Assembly (NCBI RefSeq): GCF_028583425.1
Contig: NC_072801.1
Location: 62,139,766-62,203,765, forward strand
Length of the DNA: 64,000 nt
Source of the DNA: Eublepharis macularius
Lineage: Eukaryota; Chordata; Lepidosauria; Squamata; Eublepharidae
Direction of reading: 5' to 3'
Numbering within the stretch: position 1 is the stretch's first letter; the number at the start of each line of letters is the position of its first letter. Below the pieces are notes generated by a model, which saw only the letters and a program-made list of their open reading frames with translations, was not told the DNA's origin and searched no databases. The position numbers and the translations under genes are program-made. Shown here piece after piece: positions 11,357 to 24,700 of this stretch.

Positions 11357-14300
11357 TTAGGAGGTGGACATGATTCCATTCTTTTCACTCTTCACCTTTA
11401 AGAACTCTGCCATGCTGGAGAAGTACTTCTGGTTGGCTTCAGCTACTTTCTTCTCAGCCGCTTGTGGGTTCACAATCTCCAAACCCTAGGGGAAAGGCAG
11501 AGAGAAAATCAGTTTCTGAGGGCAAGTGACAGCAGCCCTTAGCCTGCATGCCTTGGACAGGAGAAAACCACCTGCAAGACATTTCTTGGTAAAGAAAGGG
11601 AGAAGACAAAACACCAGTGAAGGCTACTGCCCCTTCTTTGAGAGTTTTGCTTACACGAATACAGAGGCTTTCTAAGCTGTGGCTAACAGCAGAACCTGCA
11701 TTTACCAACATCAAAAACTGCACAGATGATCATGGCAATTCAGAGGTGTAAGACAGAGTGCTCCACTGTTGTGACTCAACCTCCCCCACCATGCCTTCTA
11801 TAAAAGTATTCTCTAACATGCACAAGTGCTAAGTACACTGCATCCCACAACACACATTCTAAACCTTCCTATCCCCCTCATCCCTTGCCAGATCTCAGTC
11901 TCAGTTACTGATACTTAAAAAACACGTGAGCCCAACCACAGTGGCTTACCTGCAGAGGAGTGAAGGCCACACTGGAGGCAGTACCCGAGGAGCGGTCCCG
12001 GATGGTCGACTTCCCTCCATACACCATGCTCTGCTTTTGGAGTGTGCGCTGAGTGGGAGGACAAACCAAAAGAGCTGTTATGAGCTTTGCAAATGATGTA
12101 GTGGAGAGGGAAAAGAAGCTAAAACAAAGAAAAGGCAGCCAATTCTGGGGTGAACAAGCAGTTCAGATAGCTAAAGGGCATTTGTTGCCTTCCCTGGTAC
12201 CAGAAGGCAATTTAACCCCCGTTCTGATTCCCAGCCATCAAACATCTCTCCTCCTCCACGGGTTTTTAATTATTCAGGCTCTAGTCACAAACAGGCTTAG
12301 GTGAGCTATATTCATTTTAGCATTAAAAGGAACTCTTCTTGTGCTCCGCTCAAACAATCTAGTTACATTCAAATTTGCACACCAACTATCAAACTAAATA
12401 GTTAATGTTACCAAAGGAGTTGCCTGATTGTGTCAGCTAAAGCTTCTGAACTGACTTCAAGGTCAGCTTGATGGAGCATCAAGCACTGGGAGATCATTAG
12501 GGAATCTGAAGCAAAACCAGGATAGAGATACTCCATATGATTATGCTGGGGTCCTACTCAACAGTACACTTGCAGTGGAATCCTAAGGAGTTATTCCAGT
12601 CTAACCCCATTGAAATCAGTGGGCTTAGACTGGAGTAACTCTGTTTAGGATTTCACTGTTAGCATACTAACTTAATCTCAATTATCAACAATGCTGATGC
12701 AAGTAGATATCACCACCAAGGGCTTGGTGCTGCTACTGACTTGGAGAAGGCAGGACTGGCAGTGCCTTCTCTAAGACTGGCACTCTCATTCACCCCCATC
12801 CCTGCCTCCTAACCTGCAAAGTCTTTGAGATGCGCGCCTTCGTGGCCTCGTTGACTTGTGTCTGTCGGACACGGCCACTGCCCGATTTGCCCAGGTGGCC
12901 CAGGCTAAACCCAAGGTCTTCCTGGTAAGCATCCTCTTCAATCTGGGAAATGGAGGGAACGAGGAAAAGGTGAGAAAGGAGTCAGATACATGTTGAAGTT
13001 GCTGGTGCAAGGTAGAAATTCAGGACAACAAATTTAAAGAGCAGTCTTAAAAAGACATGTAAAAAATAAGACTAGCCAGACAAATGATGGAAAGAGCAAC
13101 TCAGAAGAGGGAAAAAGAAGCCAACCAATGCCTCTTCTCCTTTTGTAAAGACACCCCCTCCCCACACACTCACATTGTGACTAAGTGCTTTGGGATTCAG
13201 TAAGGTCAATACCAGAGTATATTAGAAATCAAATTAGGACATTCCCGCACTAATTCTGCAATATGACCAGAGAAAGGATTGCAGATAACATCATGGGCCA
13301 GGCCCTCTCACTTATGTACCAATAATTCAGAACAGGAGGAAATGGCCGCTTTAATGTTATAAATAAATAAAACCAAGCTGCCTATTCACTGGATCATACC
13401 TCCAAACACCCTTTCCATGTTTTCCCCCAACAAGCTTCCATGTAGGAAAAGTGAAAAGCCAACTTTACAGTTATGTGCAACTATGTACATTGCGCACAAG
13501 CGTAACAGACTTGCAAACAGCAAAATGCATATGCAGCTTCTAGAACAGAAGCGCTCTCCTTACACTGCATGTGAAACAGCCTTCAAGTATCTGTCCTGGA
13601 CACAGAAACAGAACCCAGAAGTCCTGCTTCCTACTCCCAAGTTCTGCCAAGTATTAAGGCACCATCCATTCTCCAAAACTAGTAGGGAGTCTTACACAAA
13701 AAGATCATACACAAGATTTCTTACTTCTCCAAAGCTCATCCGGTTTGCCTGCTTTCGTATTTCTGTCAAGCCGAGACGCTCCTTCATCTTACGATACCTG
13801 AAGGAATAAAAGCAGGCACTATATTAAGGAGAGAAACTAGCACCAAAGAAAAAGCTGGGAGTGAACAAGATAACCTTTGGCATGAAAGCAAGTTGAAGCT
13901 AGTGGAAATCAACTAAGTGTGGGATCCACAAATTAAGTTACTTGTTTACACCCTGCATTTTGCTTCAATGGGGACCCAAAGCAGCTAATACAATTCCTCC
14001 TCTCTTCCACTTTATCCTCACAACCCTGCAAGGTATGTTAGGCTGAGAATGTGCTATTGGCCCAAGACCACCCAGCAAGCTTCCATGGCAGAACAGGAAT
14101 TCAAAGCTGGGTCTCCCAGATCCTAGCCTGTCTATCCACACCGGCCCTCTGCACACCCCGTGTTCAGTGAACAGAGAAATAAAACTGCTTTGATGACGTA
14201 AAATCAGTTTAGATGTAAGTACTTGTAATTATTTCAGTTCTGAAGGAAAAACAGGTGCTGAAGAACAGCAAGACAAATTGTTAAGTTTCTGGGAACAAAT

Positions 14301-17300
14301 AAAAGCTGATGTAACAAACACTTAAATTTATGAAAGCTGAATAAAAAAGTTACATCTCCCCTCTTCACACGAGTTGGAGCACTCTTATGCCTGACTCTCA
14401 GTCCTTCCCTGTTTCTTTAATTGGATCAGATCAGTCAGCATCCCCCTTCAAGGCATCTCCTCTTCTTCCCCCCATACCTGCGGCCTCCACGTTTCTTCCT
14501 TTGTCCATCCAAAGGTGCAGGCAGGGGCTTCACTTGCTTAACAGGAGGGGGCTCCTGCCACTTGTCAAATTTCCTTTCAATCTCCTCTTTGAGATCATAA
14601 CCAACCTGGATTGTAATGGAAAGTGGGGGGAGAGAGTTGGATTACAGGAATAAATCTCATCTCTCCCCTCCACCCACTCCATCTCATACTTTCGCACTTC
14701 TGAACGGTCAGGAACTGCAGTCTTAACCTACCTTTGCTCTAAAATAATGAGTGAATTTTGGCTCCCATCATCACCACTCTGGCCTTTCTGTTGCCAGGCA
14801 CAACCTCACCCCAGCCCCACTTGTACACTTTTCACCTCCCGAGCTGTTCTCTGGCTTCTGCTCCTGCCCCCAGCGTACTAACTTCCTCATGCTATATCCC
14901 TCACCTTTCCCTCGGCACTTTCATGAAAGCTGTCCACACGTGCTGCCAGTGTGCATTTTGCAGACACCAACCGAGCGGCCTTCCTCCGTAGATCCTGCAA
15001 GGGGAGAAGTAAAGTGAACACTGGCTTGTTAATCACTAAGAAGGTGCCAAAAAAGCAATGGACAGGGAGCAGAGCTGCAGGACAGCACATACCGGAGGCA
15101 ATGATTGTACAATGTCACTGTGGTAGATGTAGCCGGTATGAGGCAGGACGGAAGTGCTGGAAAATCCAGACAGAGTCTTCCTCTGGGCTCCCAAGAGCAT
15201 GATGTTACAGGCAGGCATCTTGGAGAGGTTTGTGAGGCCACCAGCAATACCTTGGTAAGTGAGGGCAACAGAGGATGCACACATCAAGACAAAGATGTGG
15301 GGATAATGATGACATACTTTGTAAACTGCTCTGAGTAGGCATTAGGTTGTCCTGAAGGGTGGTATATAAAGCGATTATTATTATTTATCATCATTATCAT
15401 TATTAAAGAGGCCAACATTTCCAGTTTTCAGACCATCCATTCCTGGCGTTTCCCTCCAGTGGAAACAAAATCCTATTGCAAATGCCTTGTTCCAAAGGGT
15501 GAAGATTTAGTGCACAGAGCAGGACCTTCCGTTCTTTTTCCCATGGAGATCTGCCAGAACTCATCAGAGGTTCACGATACGGCACATTTTGTTACATGGC
15601 TCTTGACAGAACAGTGGGTTTCCACTTCCTTAATTATGAGTGTTTATGTCACCATTTCCTGCCTTGACAAGCTACAGCTCTTGGAAAGGTAGACTGGAAG
15701 ATTACATATTTAAGATAATACATTATATGCTGCCTTTTCATAGAATTGCTCCCAGAGGCTTATACAAACAAATCTTATCAGAGTAACTGTTTTCAAATCA
15801 GCTACACCACAAGATATACAGCTGTGACAAAAACCAAAAGCAGCAGTAAGAAAAGCCAGCAGCATCCAGGAGGAGGCCTGAGGAAATTCAATATTTTTTT
15901 GGCCGACACATTGATGTCAGGAAAGAAGGTGGAAGGTGTCGGGGGGTGGGCAGTAACCTTCACCCAAAAGAGGGCCTCGGGTGATTACCTAAGTTACAGA
16001 CAAAATCACCAGGGAGGAAAGAATCTCCACAGTAACCAAGTACACAAAAACAGAAGAAATGTAGACTTTTTGAAGGCCTGGTTCACATCCCCACCCCCTA
16101 CTCGAGAATTTCATGCTTCACTTCTCTTGCATGAGGGAAACACAAGGGAGAACATGCAGGTTTCACACCCAATGTATGAAAGAACAGCCCCCACTCCATA
16201 AACTCCCCCCCCCAACATGCTAAATTCACACATTTCTGATGAAAGCCAACACTTCCGGAGCCTCACCCATGATCTTTGCAGCAGTGGAGGCTCCCACAAT
16301 GATGGACAGGTTGGGGGCAATGAAGGACATGCGGGACTCCACATATTCATAGATGCGGTGCTTGGACTGGTTCAGCTCCAGGGCCATGTCACAGGCCTCC
16401 TCAATGCGCTCCAGTTCTTCCTCTGTTAACTGTTGCCTGCAGGGAGAGAAACGCAACCCCTGAGTGCAGCTGCTCAGCCATCCCACTTCAGTTCACCACA
16501 TTCCCTCCTAGAAGACTAGTAAGATTTTAAAAAGCCCTACCTGGAATTGATGTGTTGCAATTTTTCTGTCTCTCACCCCACCAACCTTTAAGGACACCCC
16601 CCCCCAATGACATTCTGTCATTGCCCGCTTTTTTCATTTCATATCAATTCAGCCCTTTATCACAATCTCTTCCCACCCTCTCAAACATCCCTTTGGGTTC
16701 CCAGAGTGCCCATCTTACCCCTGGGTAGTGGACGCTGTGACACTGACCACCATGATAGTAGCATTGGTGAGAATCTGTTGAAGGTTCTCATTGTTCTTGC
16801 ATTTATCCAAGCTGTTGCCCAGCTCCTGCAAGTGACAAACATTTCAAGCAGAAATAAGAGGATTTCTTGAAGCAGAACAAAAAAATATATAAAACTCTGA
16901 ACATGCTAGGTTAGGAAGTATTGCAAACATACTGCAAACAAAACTTAACTCTGGGACCTTCCCCTGAAGAATTCTGCTTCTAAAATTCCAAACTCTGCCT
17001 TTGTAGAAAAACATGAAGGAATGAGCCAAGGCTCAGCAGTGGAGCATGTGCTTTGTTTGCATGAAGTCCCAGCATCAATCCCTGGCTCCCATACCCAAGC
17101 TCAGTTCTCTTGCTACTGCACTGAGAATCATCACTTCTTACTACATGAGCTAATTGACAAAATGCAAAAGATTCTAAAGGGACCTTCTAATGTTTCTTAG
17201 TGCTTTCATAACTAAGCAGATGGGTGGTGTGCTATTCATCAATGCAAACCTAATCAGACAAAGTATTTCAAGACAGCCAATACCTTTACAGTTCGGATGT

Positions 17301-19071
17301 AGTCCAAAGCATTAGGGACAAGGGATTCCAGTTCCGGGAATCGCTTGGAGTATTTATCCCGGATAAACTTGTGAATGATGTCTAAGGAGAAACGGTAAAG
17401 AGATGCCCATGAAGGCAGAAAGCAACCCAAGATTTCTTTACAATCCAGAGAACAAAATCAAGTCACTGGGAAAATATTGTCCTATTTATTGTATGTAGTG
17501 TTTTAAATTTTATTGTAATGTTTTATCTGCTTTTATGTGTTTTTATGTAAATTAAAATGTTGTGTTCTGCCCCGAGCCTGTTCGGCAAGGAGGGCGGACT
17601 AAAAATCTAATATAATAAATACATTGTCTAGTGCTGCAAGGAAGTATGCCTCCTCAGGATTTGGCCAGCCTAGACAATTATTCATGGCAGAAAGAGCAAG
17701 AGCTTCCATCAAAATCACCAATGACCCAAGGCATACATATGGATAGACAGGATGATGTAATGGTTAGAATATCAGACTAGGATCTAGGAAAACCTGTCTT
17801 TGATCCCCACGATGTTGTGCAAGTCACTTTGGCCAGTCACTTTCTCTCTCGCGGCCTACCCTACCTCACAGGGTTGTTGTTTTAAGAAAAAATGGAGCAG
17901 AGAACAAGGTTCTTTGAGTCTCCACTGGGGAGAAAAGAGAAATAAAAACAAAACCTTCCCCATCTTAAATCCTCCATCTTCCTGTTTACTTAGCCACATT
18001 CTCTTGCTAGTTAATCCAGTCTCTCAATCTGCTTCCTTCATATCACTGAGCAGTAGGTGTTATATTACACTTCCTCCCTCCATCAAAAGCTGTCAACTTG
18101 AGCTTGCACTCACTCAGCTCATTCTCAATTTCCACCGTGAGATTGTTGGCATCCACAATGACTCTGTATTCAGGAGCAGCCTCAACTGGGCCTAGAACTA
18201 GGAAGGGGGAGAAAAGCAAAGTCAAAAACGATTTGTGGCATGTAAAGCTATGTGTATGTGTGCCTTATACTGCACAGCAAAGACCTACAGCAGTTGCCAC
18301 ACTGATAAAATGGTGTCAGGGGAGAGCTTGCACAAATTTATCTTTCAAGAGAAACCTGAACTTGAGCAGCTAGGTACCTTCAGATGCTTTCGGTTGTTTG
18401 CTGATGTATTCCTCAATCTTAACCATGATTTCAGCAAACTGCACAGAAAACATGAAAAAAATATGTTAGCCTTACTCTGAGGAGGCCACTTGCGAAGTTA
18501 ACCCCCAAGTCAAACCCCTCTATGTACTCCAACATCTATGACAGGAATAGCTGACTAAAGCAGATCTTAAAGCAGTTCCTTATTTTGAATCACTCCGCTA
18601 AGCTACATACACTCTCTCCTCTGAGAAGTGGGACTGTTATACATTGAATTCTTATTACGAAGGCCAATAGAGGAAGGTCTGACAGAAACGCCTTTGGCAT
18701 ATTGAATCCCTGATGTTACATTCAGTAGATACATGGTACAGATTTTTTTAACCAATATAACCCTTAGCAATAAATTGTAGACCATCATGTCTCAGCTACA
18801 TAGAGTCACTCCTAAACATATCACTCCTAAACATATCAAGTTGGCCAATGTCGACCTAGACCAAAAGGGGTCCTGTGCCCAAGCTCATTTTTCTCACCAT
18901 CTTGCTGTCCCAAAGCTTGGCAATACTCTTGACTGAATCGGTTGCCAGATCCATTTGCATCTCCTCTTGGACATCCTCAATGGTAGGCTCATCCTCCTCA
19001 TCCACAAAGCTTCCATCCTCTTCCTCAGCTGCCTCCTCAAGGTCAGCCAGAAGTTCATCTGCTAAAGACAT
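11357..19071 (-). CDS. PRPF31: PRPF31, U4/U6 small nuclear ribonucleoprotein Prp31
   Basis: PRPF31 binds the U4 snRNA 5' stem-loop with the 15.5K protein and bridges U4/U6 to U5 in the tri-snRNP; it acts in the nucleus. Thirteen coding exons join in frame, all with GT-AG introns: 19071-18898, 18438-18378, 18197-18114, 17381-17284, 16825-16719, 16436-16267, 15250-15093, 14994-14905, 14605-14478, 13797-13725, 12942-12814, 12048-11950 and 11485-11357. They total 1,500 bases, giving 499 aa, the same length as human. The protein starts MSLADELLADLEEAAEEEDG. It has the Nop-domain core (ASTAAKIMG, then GIAGGLTNLSKMPACNIMLL, residues about 215-333), the basic nuclear localisation stretch GQRKKRGGRRYRK and the C-terminal AEFLKVK. 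The C-terminus ends MSTS, one residue beyond the familiar MST. The coding start exon has an acceptor at 19083-19084, so an untranslated first exon lies upstream, probably near 20.1-20.4 kb. Confidence 0.97.
12560..12660. repeat. Short palindromic repeat (copy 2), PRPF31 intron
   Basis: This copy has the same structure as 5748-5842: GTGGAATCCTAAGGAGTTAT at the left, AGTAACTCTGTTTAGGATTT at the right, and a central CATTGAAATCAGTGGG. It lies between PRPF31 coding exons 11 and 12. Confidence 0.6.
14000..14150 (-). repeat. tRNA-derived SINE fragment, minus strand, PRPF31 intron
   Basis: The plus strand reads 'CACCCAGCAAGCTTCCATGG' then 'GAATTCAAAGCTGGGTCTCC'. This is the reverse of the body and B-box region of the same SINE family seen at 44,383 and 54,540. 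Confidence 0.6.
15285..15405 (+). repeat. SINE 3' tail fragment, PRPF31 intron
   Basis: The segment 'ACATACTTTGTAAACTGCTC ... GTCCTGAAGGGTGGTATATAAA' followed by TTATTATT matches the 3' end of the full SINE at 48,492-48,750. The tRNA-like head is missing. Confidence 0.65.
17752..17885 (+). repeat. tRNA-derived SINE, truncated, PRPF31 intron
   Basis: The head 'GATGTAATGGTTAGAATATC' and B-box-like 'TTTGATCCCCA' are followed by the 'CACTTTGGCCAGTCACTTTC' and 'CCTCACAGGGTTGTTGT' body blocks. The 3' tail is absent. Confidence 0.65.
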
Positions 19072-19839
19072 GGTGGATCAGCCTGCAAAGGAAAAAAGAA
19101 TGGCAGAGCAGAAAAACTTCCTTGTGTATCCTGATCTAGCACTTCCAGTTGTCTACTCTAGCAGATAGCAACAATGCCCAAAACATCCATAGAAAGCAGC
19201 ATTTGCATCTATTAACACCAGTCACTCATTCTGCAGATTCCTCAATTGTTATTTCACCTCCAGCTCTTCTACAATTCTTAAAAATCTTCCCTTTCCATTC
19301 TACAATGAAGGCAACTCTCTCTTTCTACTGTTGCTACCTCAGCCCGTCAATATTTATCATTGCTGCTGCTTCTACCCTGACAATAAATAGCTCTATCCAC
19401 TCATGAAGAGGGGAAAAAAGGAACTTTTATTTACACACAGGAATAGAAAAAAGAAACTATTTACAGGTGTAACAGTCCTGCTTGGCACCTTCATGTACAA
19501 ATTAGGAGTGCAGAGGGCAATTAGCCACTAAGTTTGCTTTTATGAGATGAATATTGGCTTTCCCTCAACATCCTCCCAACATAAATGTGAACATTTCCCA
19601 GAAAACACAAATCTTGCTCTAGTTTCCCTATTTGGGAAATGGGGCTTCCAACCAGCTCTCGTGCTAGCCTGCTTATTCACAACAACCAGGTTCTGAGTCT
19701 TCCAAACCCTTTTAAGACATCTTCTTTCCCAGCTAACACCTGAAGAGACAAATCTTATCTTTACGCATCACAATTTCCCCACTGTGCTTCAAAATAAAAG
19801 CATTCTCAAGACCAGACTAAGTCCTCCCATTTCCACAGG

Positions 19840-20050
19840 GGATGCCAGCACCAGGTTGAGAATTTCCTGGAGATTTGGACAGTGGGGGTTGAAGAGAGCT
19901 GTGTTTGGGGGCAGGAGGGAGCTCAGCAGGTTATAAATGGCTGTAGAGTCCAGCTTCCAAAGCATCCATTTACTCCAGGGGAACTAATCTTTGTGGCCTG
20001 GACGTTAACGATGTCCAGCTCTCCAGCCAGCATCTGGAGGTTGGCAACCA
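19840..20050 (-). mobile_element. GTTGCC-family hAT-type MITE beside the PRPF31/TFPT promoter
   Basis: A diverged reverse-orientation copy has 'GAATTTCCTGGAGATTTGG' near the left, 'AAAGCATCC' and 'CCAGGGGAACTAATCT' in the middle, and 'GGAGGTTGGCAACC' at the right end. It lies about 770 bases upstream of the PRPF31 start codon, within the expected first intron or 5' region. It is the leftmost copy of this family in the window. Confidence 0.6.
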
Positions 20051-20099
20051 GAGCACACACACCAGGCACCAACCCGAATACGAGCCACCGCCGTCACCG

Positions 20100-20880
20100 A
20101 ACTCCGAATTTCTTTTCTTCCAGCTGCTTCAGTTTTTGCTCTTGAGGCGCCTCTTCAGCAAGCAGCAGCGTCTAATCCCGCCGCTCTTCCTACAAGCAAC
20201 GGCGCCGCGTTCTCTTTCAGCCTCTCCACAAAAGCGCCACTCTCACGCCCCTCCGTCGCTCTCAAAATCGTCATCAGATAGCACCTCTCGTACCACAACG
20301 GTAATACATCGCGGTAGTAAAAACCGGTAAACGAAAAATCACTTCCAGTTTCCGCTTGGACGCACGCCTAACAACGACCGAAGAGACCGCGCTACCCCTT
20401 TATCTCAATGGTATCTTCCGACCTAAGCGAGTCACCACAGCCGACCTAACAAGCACTTCCTGTATAAACCGGAAACGTTTTATACACGCTAAACTCAACT
20501 GAAAGTATGATTTTACTATAGACAAATGAAGGCCTAGAGCGGCAACATGATTTCAATTTTTGCCGGAAGTTCAAACTGTAAAAAAAATGCTACCTTTAAT
20601 AGTCTTGGTGAACGTGAGATGACGCATTGCTGCGCAAGTACCGGCTTCCTCTCCAATCTGCTACAGCCTCTTTCATGTGGAGACCCTCGGCGATAGTGTG
20701 GCCCTCAGGTCTTTGTACCTCACTGGAGCGCGACACCCTCCTCTTCATGTCCCTTCCCCTCATTCGGCTCGAGCTTAGGGCGGTTGCTAGAGTACTGTAT
20801 ACGTCATCAGCACGCGACGATTTATTTGTGTTTGCATCCCTCGAGGACTCATTGACAGTGCGAAGGGAGGCATAAAGGTG
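20100..20880. promoter_or_regulatory. Bidirectional CpG promoter between PRPF31 and TFPT
   Basis: The interval between the two head-to-head genes is CpG-rich. It holds ETS-like sites such as CCGGAAGT at 20,563-20,570 and ACCGGAAAC at about 20,468. PRPF31 and TFPT share a divergent promoter in mammals, and the arrangement here is the same. Untranslated first exons of both genes should lie in it; I could not fix their ends. Confidence 0.65.
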
Positions 20881-21795
20881 GGTTTTGGTGCGTGGGGATT
20901 AGTTAGAGACGCCTTGGGCGCTGTTCAGTTCTTCCTTTGGAGACTCGCCAAAGCGGGAGCTTGAATTTCTTTCACAAACCTTTTCAGTTGGGTGTTTAAT
21001 AGGGTCTGAGTCTATCAATTGTTATTTACGTCCTTCTTATTCTGACGTTGTGTTGTTTTATATCCTTTTGTCGCCATCGAGATGGCAAAAAATCCTAACG
21101 AATACATAAATGAGGAATTAGCAGTATCTCGCTCTGTGTTCAGACTGCTGATATTTTGCACAATGTATTTTCTCTATAGGTTGCACCTGTTTGGGTGGGC
21201 TCACTTTTAATTAGAAAATGGATTTCAATTTTTTACTGGGTTAACTATAACTGGGTATAACAGTGCTTATATATCGCTCTGTTAGTACTCTACTCAGAGT
21301 GGTGAACAAAGTCAGTATTATTATTATCCTCACAATACAGCTGGGGAACTGGAGCTGAGAGGAGTGGCTTACCCAAGGCCACTTGAGTAAGTTTGTTTGC
21401 ATGCACAGAAATTCAGAAAATCTGAGTATTTGATACTGGGTATACAAATATATAATGGGTATGTTGGGGGAAGTTGTGGGGACATATATAAGCACATCTA
21501 TGGGGGCAGTTGTGGGGAGAAATATATTTCAGTAGTGGTGGTTTTCTTTAAAAATCCCTGGCAGTGAAGTTCTAGACTGGTTGACTTATTTGTTAAATGT
21601 TACACTAAAAATCCTTTCTTATTTAGTCTGTCAAATGTTGCAGGGTATGAGGAGATATTGGGAAATATGTTGTTCTTTGAAAAAGCTGCTGCCTCACCAT
21701 TAACCATTCACACTGGGGAGGTGGTGGAACTCATGAATAGATGATCATGAGTCAATATGTCACTTTCTTTTCCTCATACTTTCTTGCTCAGGAGC

Positions 21796-24700
21796 ATGGC
21801 AGGTGTGGGATTTGAAGAATTTTCAGTGCCACCTGGCTCAGAATTGGCATTGCCTCCTCTTTTTGGTGGTAACATCCTTGAGAGTGAGCTAGAGACAGAA
21901 GTGGAGTTTGCTGATGGGGGGCTGCAGGATGAGGAGGAGGAAGAAGGAGTGTTGCGGCAGCAGGAAATGACACGACGCAAATGCCAGGCACTTGCTCGGC
22001 GCTGCAAAGAATTAGAGCAGGTATTTATTTAAATTTTCTAGCCCACCCAACCAAAAATCAAAATGACTTACAACAATAAACAAAACAGACTCAATAAAAT
22101 CCAACTTGCAAATCAAACAACTACAAATATAAAAGCTACCCAAGTGGGTTACGGTATGTATTTTTTAAAAAATTAGACCACAGTACAGATTTATAATGTA
22201 TAATGGGCATAGAGCTGACATGGGAGGTGAATTGTATTGTACCAGCTAGATGCAATTAATACATGTTTGTCACTGTGAATTGTGCTTTTGTTTTTCTCTA
22301 ATTGAAGGACCTTTAACAAAAGCATTTGTGAATCAATGATCCCTTGGAAGGCTGACATTCCTCACTAAATACCCTTATAATTCAGTAACTAAAAAAAAAT
22401 CTGTATAATGCATTGGGAAGTGACTGTGGTTCAGTAGTAAAGCAAATGTTTGCCTGCAGAAGTTTGCAGACTGAGGGCTAAGCTACAAGTGATGCCTGAC
22501 ACAGGTTGGACATTTGTTAGCTTCCCTCAAGTTTTGATGGGAAATGTAGTCTCGCAGCTTGGCTCTCCAACTGCTGTCCAATGGACTTTTCAACTGTCAC
22601 TTGTCCAACATTCCGCCAAGCTGCCTACATTTCCCATCAAAACTTGAGGGAAGCTGACAAGTGTCCAACTAGTGTCAGGCGTCACTTGTAGTTTGGCCCT
22701 CAGTCTTCAGCATCTTCAGTTAAAGCCAAATAGCAAAGGTTATTAAGTAGAGACTGGGAATCAGGGCCATTAAATGGAGGGAGAGAAGACAAGGGTGAAT
22801 AGAGCTGGTTTTATTTGAGGCGCTCCCATGCTGTGGAATAGGCTCCTGAAGGAAATGAGAAGAAGATCTGTATATTTTGCAATTTTGGAGGGCTTGTAAA
22901 AAAAAAAAATTATCAGAAGAGCCTTTGGCTCCTTGAGGTGATTGCTTCATGGATATCTTGAAAGATTGTGTTTGCTGATTAGATTTTAGTTCTGATACTG
23001 TTACTCTTACAATTATGCTACATTGCACTGATTTTATTGTTCCTCACTGTGTATCCCAGTTATCTGGGAGTAAAACGGTCTCATCAATGTTTTAAATAAG
23101 TACAATTCTAATGTTTTCCTTTGAATTCTAATGACAATTACAGGTGAATGAGAGGATGTTAAATCGGCTGCATCAGGTCCAGAGAATAACACTGAGGCTC
23201 AAACAGGAAAGGAGGTGAAGTCATTACTTGCTGTTTGTAGACCTCTTGCTAGCAAGAAAATAGATGGAGATGTAATTTCCTGAGGATTTCTTCTTGACAA
23301 AGTTTTCTTCAATTCAGGTCTCTTATGAGGGTGCTGGATTCCTATGGTGATGACTATAGACAGGGCCACCTTGATATAGTCCTGGAGGTAAGAAATATTT
23401 GGTTTGAGGCAGAATAGGCCAAATCTTAAGTCTACAGGAGATGGACAGCGGACAACATATCCTTTGTCAGTTCTTGGTCCACTGCCCACTACAAAAACTC
23501 AGCTGTCCTCATTTGCCAAGGGAACATCTTATGGCCTTCCCAGATTGACTTTACTTACTCCTAAAGGCTCCAATTCCCTCCCATCTGTATCCCTTTTAGT
23601 GTCCCATAACTGCTGCTTACCTCTAGCACATAACCTGGAAGTGGTTTTTGGCCAGCTACTCAGAAACCACATCCACCTATAGGGAGTTTTGCCGGTTTAC
23701 TCAATCGCCCTCCCCCACAAGTAGCTGAACCCTATATTAGTAGAAAGAAAAGCAAATTTCCTTCATTGTTCCTCATTACAGGTGGAAAGGAGTATTAGAA
23801 TGGAAAGTTCCAGCTCAATCATGTTCTGTCTTTAGGATGAAGGAAGCCACAATATGGATGCCCCAACACCTGGCAACACAGAAAATGAACCTCCGGAGAA
23901 AGAGACCTCCAGACGCCTTCCAGGGCCTTTGTCTGCCCAAGAAGCTGAGAGCCCCTCGCCCAATGAGGGGCCAACCAATAAGAAGCGCCGGCGCCATGTA
24001 CGAGAGGAAAAGGAAGCAAGGTTGCGGCGAGCAGCACCAGCCTTACTTCCTATGGAAGAGTTCCCTGCTCAGGTACCGGAGAATCTGTCAGCTTTCATGA
24101 CTGATCTTGATAGATGGTTTTATGGTCCTAGCTTCCCATGGGATGTTTCAGGAATGTCTCCTGATGTCGTGGTAGCCAGTCACAGGGTGTGACTTCCATG
24201 TACTGCAGACATTAGCCACATACAGTATACTATCTGGAAAATTTTGGATCCTGCCTTTAATCTTTTCCACAGATGTCTAACACAGTGATACTTAGTGGCT
24301 CAGGAGCCACTTTCACATGATGATTTTGGGTCTTTTGATCACGATTTCCCAATAAGGCACCCACCTAGTGTTGCCAACTCTCATTTGAGAAATTCCTGAA
24401 GATTTGGGGATGGTTCCAGGGAGGGTGGAATTTGGGGTGGGGAATGAGATCAGCAGGGATGTGATGCCATAGAGGCCACTCCCCAAAGCTGCTATTTTCT
24501 CTAGGGGAAGTGGTCTCTAGTCTAGAGATCAGCTATACTTCTAGAACTCTGCCCCCCCCCCAGATGTTGGTAACCCTGCACCCATGCCATGTTTCAGAAA
24601 AGGGGGTTAGGCTATTGCTTGGTGAGACTTGTGGTTGGCAGGTGGTTTCAACCTTGAAGGAGCTGCTACTGGAGGATGAATCGGCTGCAGGCCCAATGGC

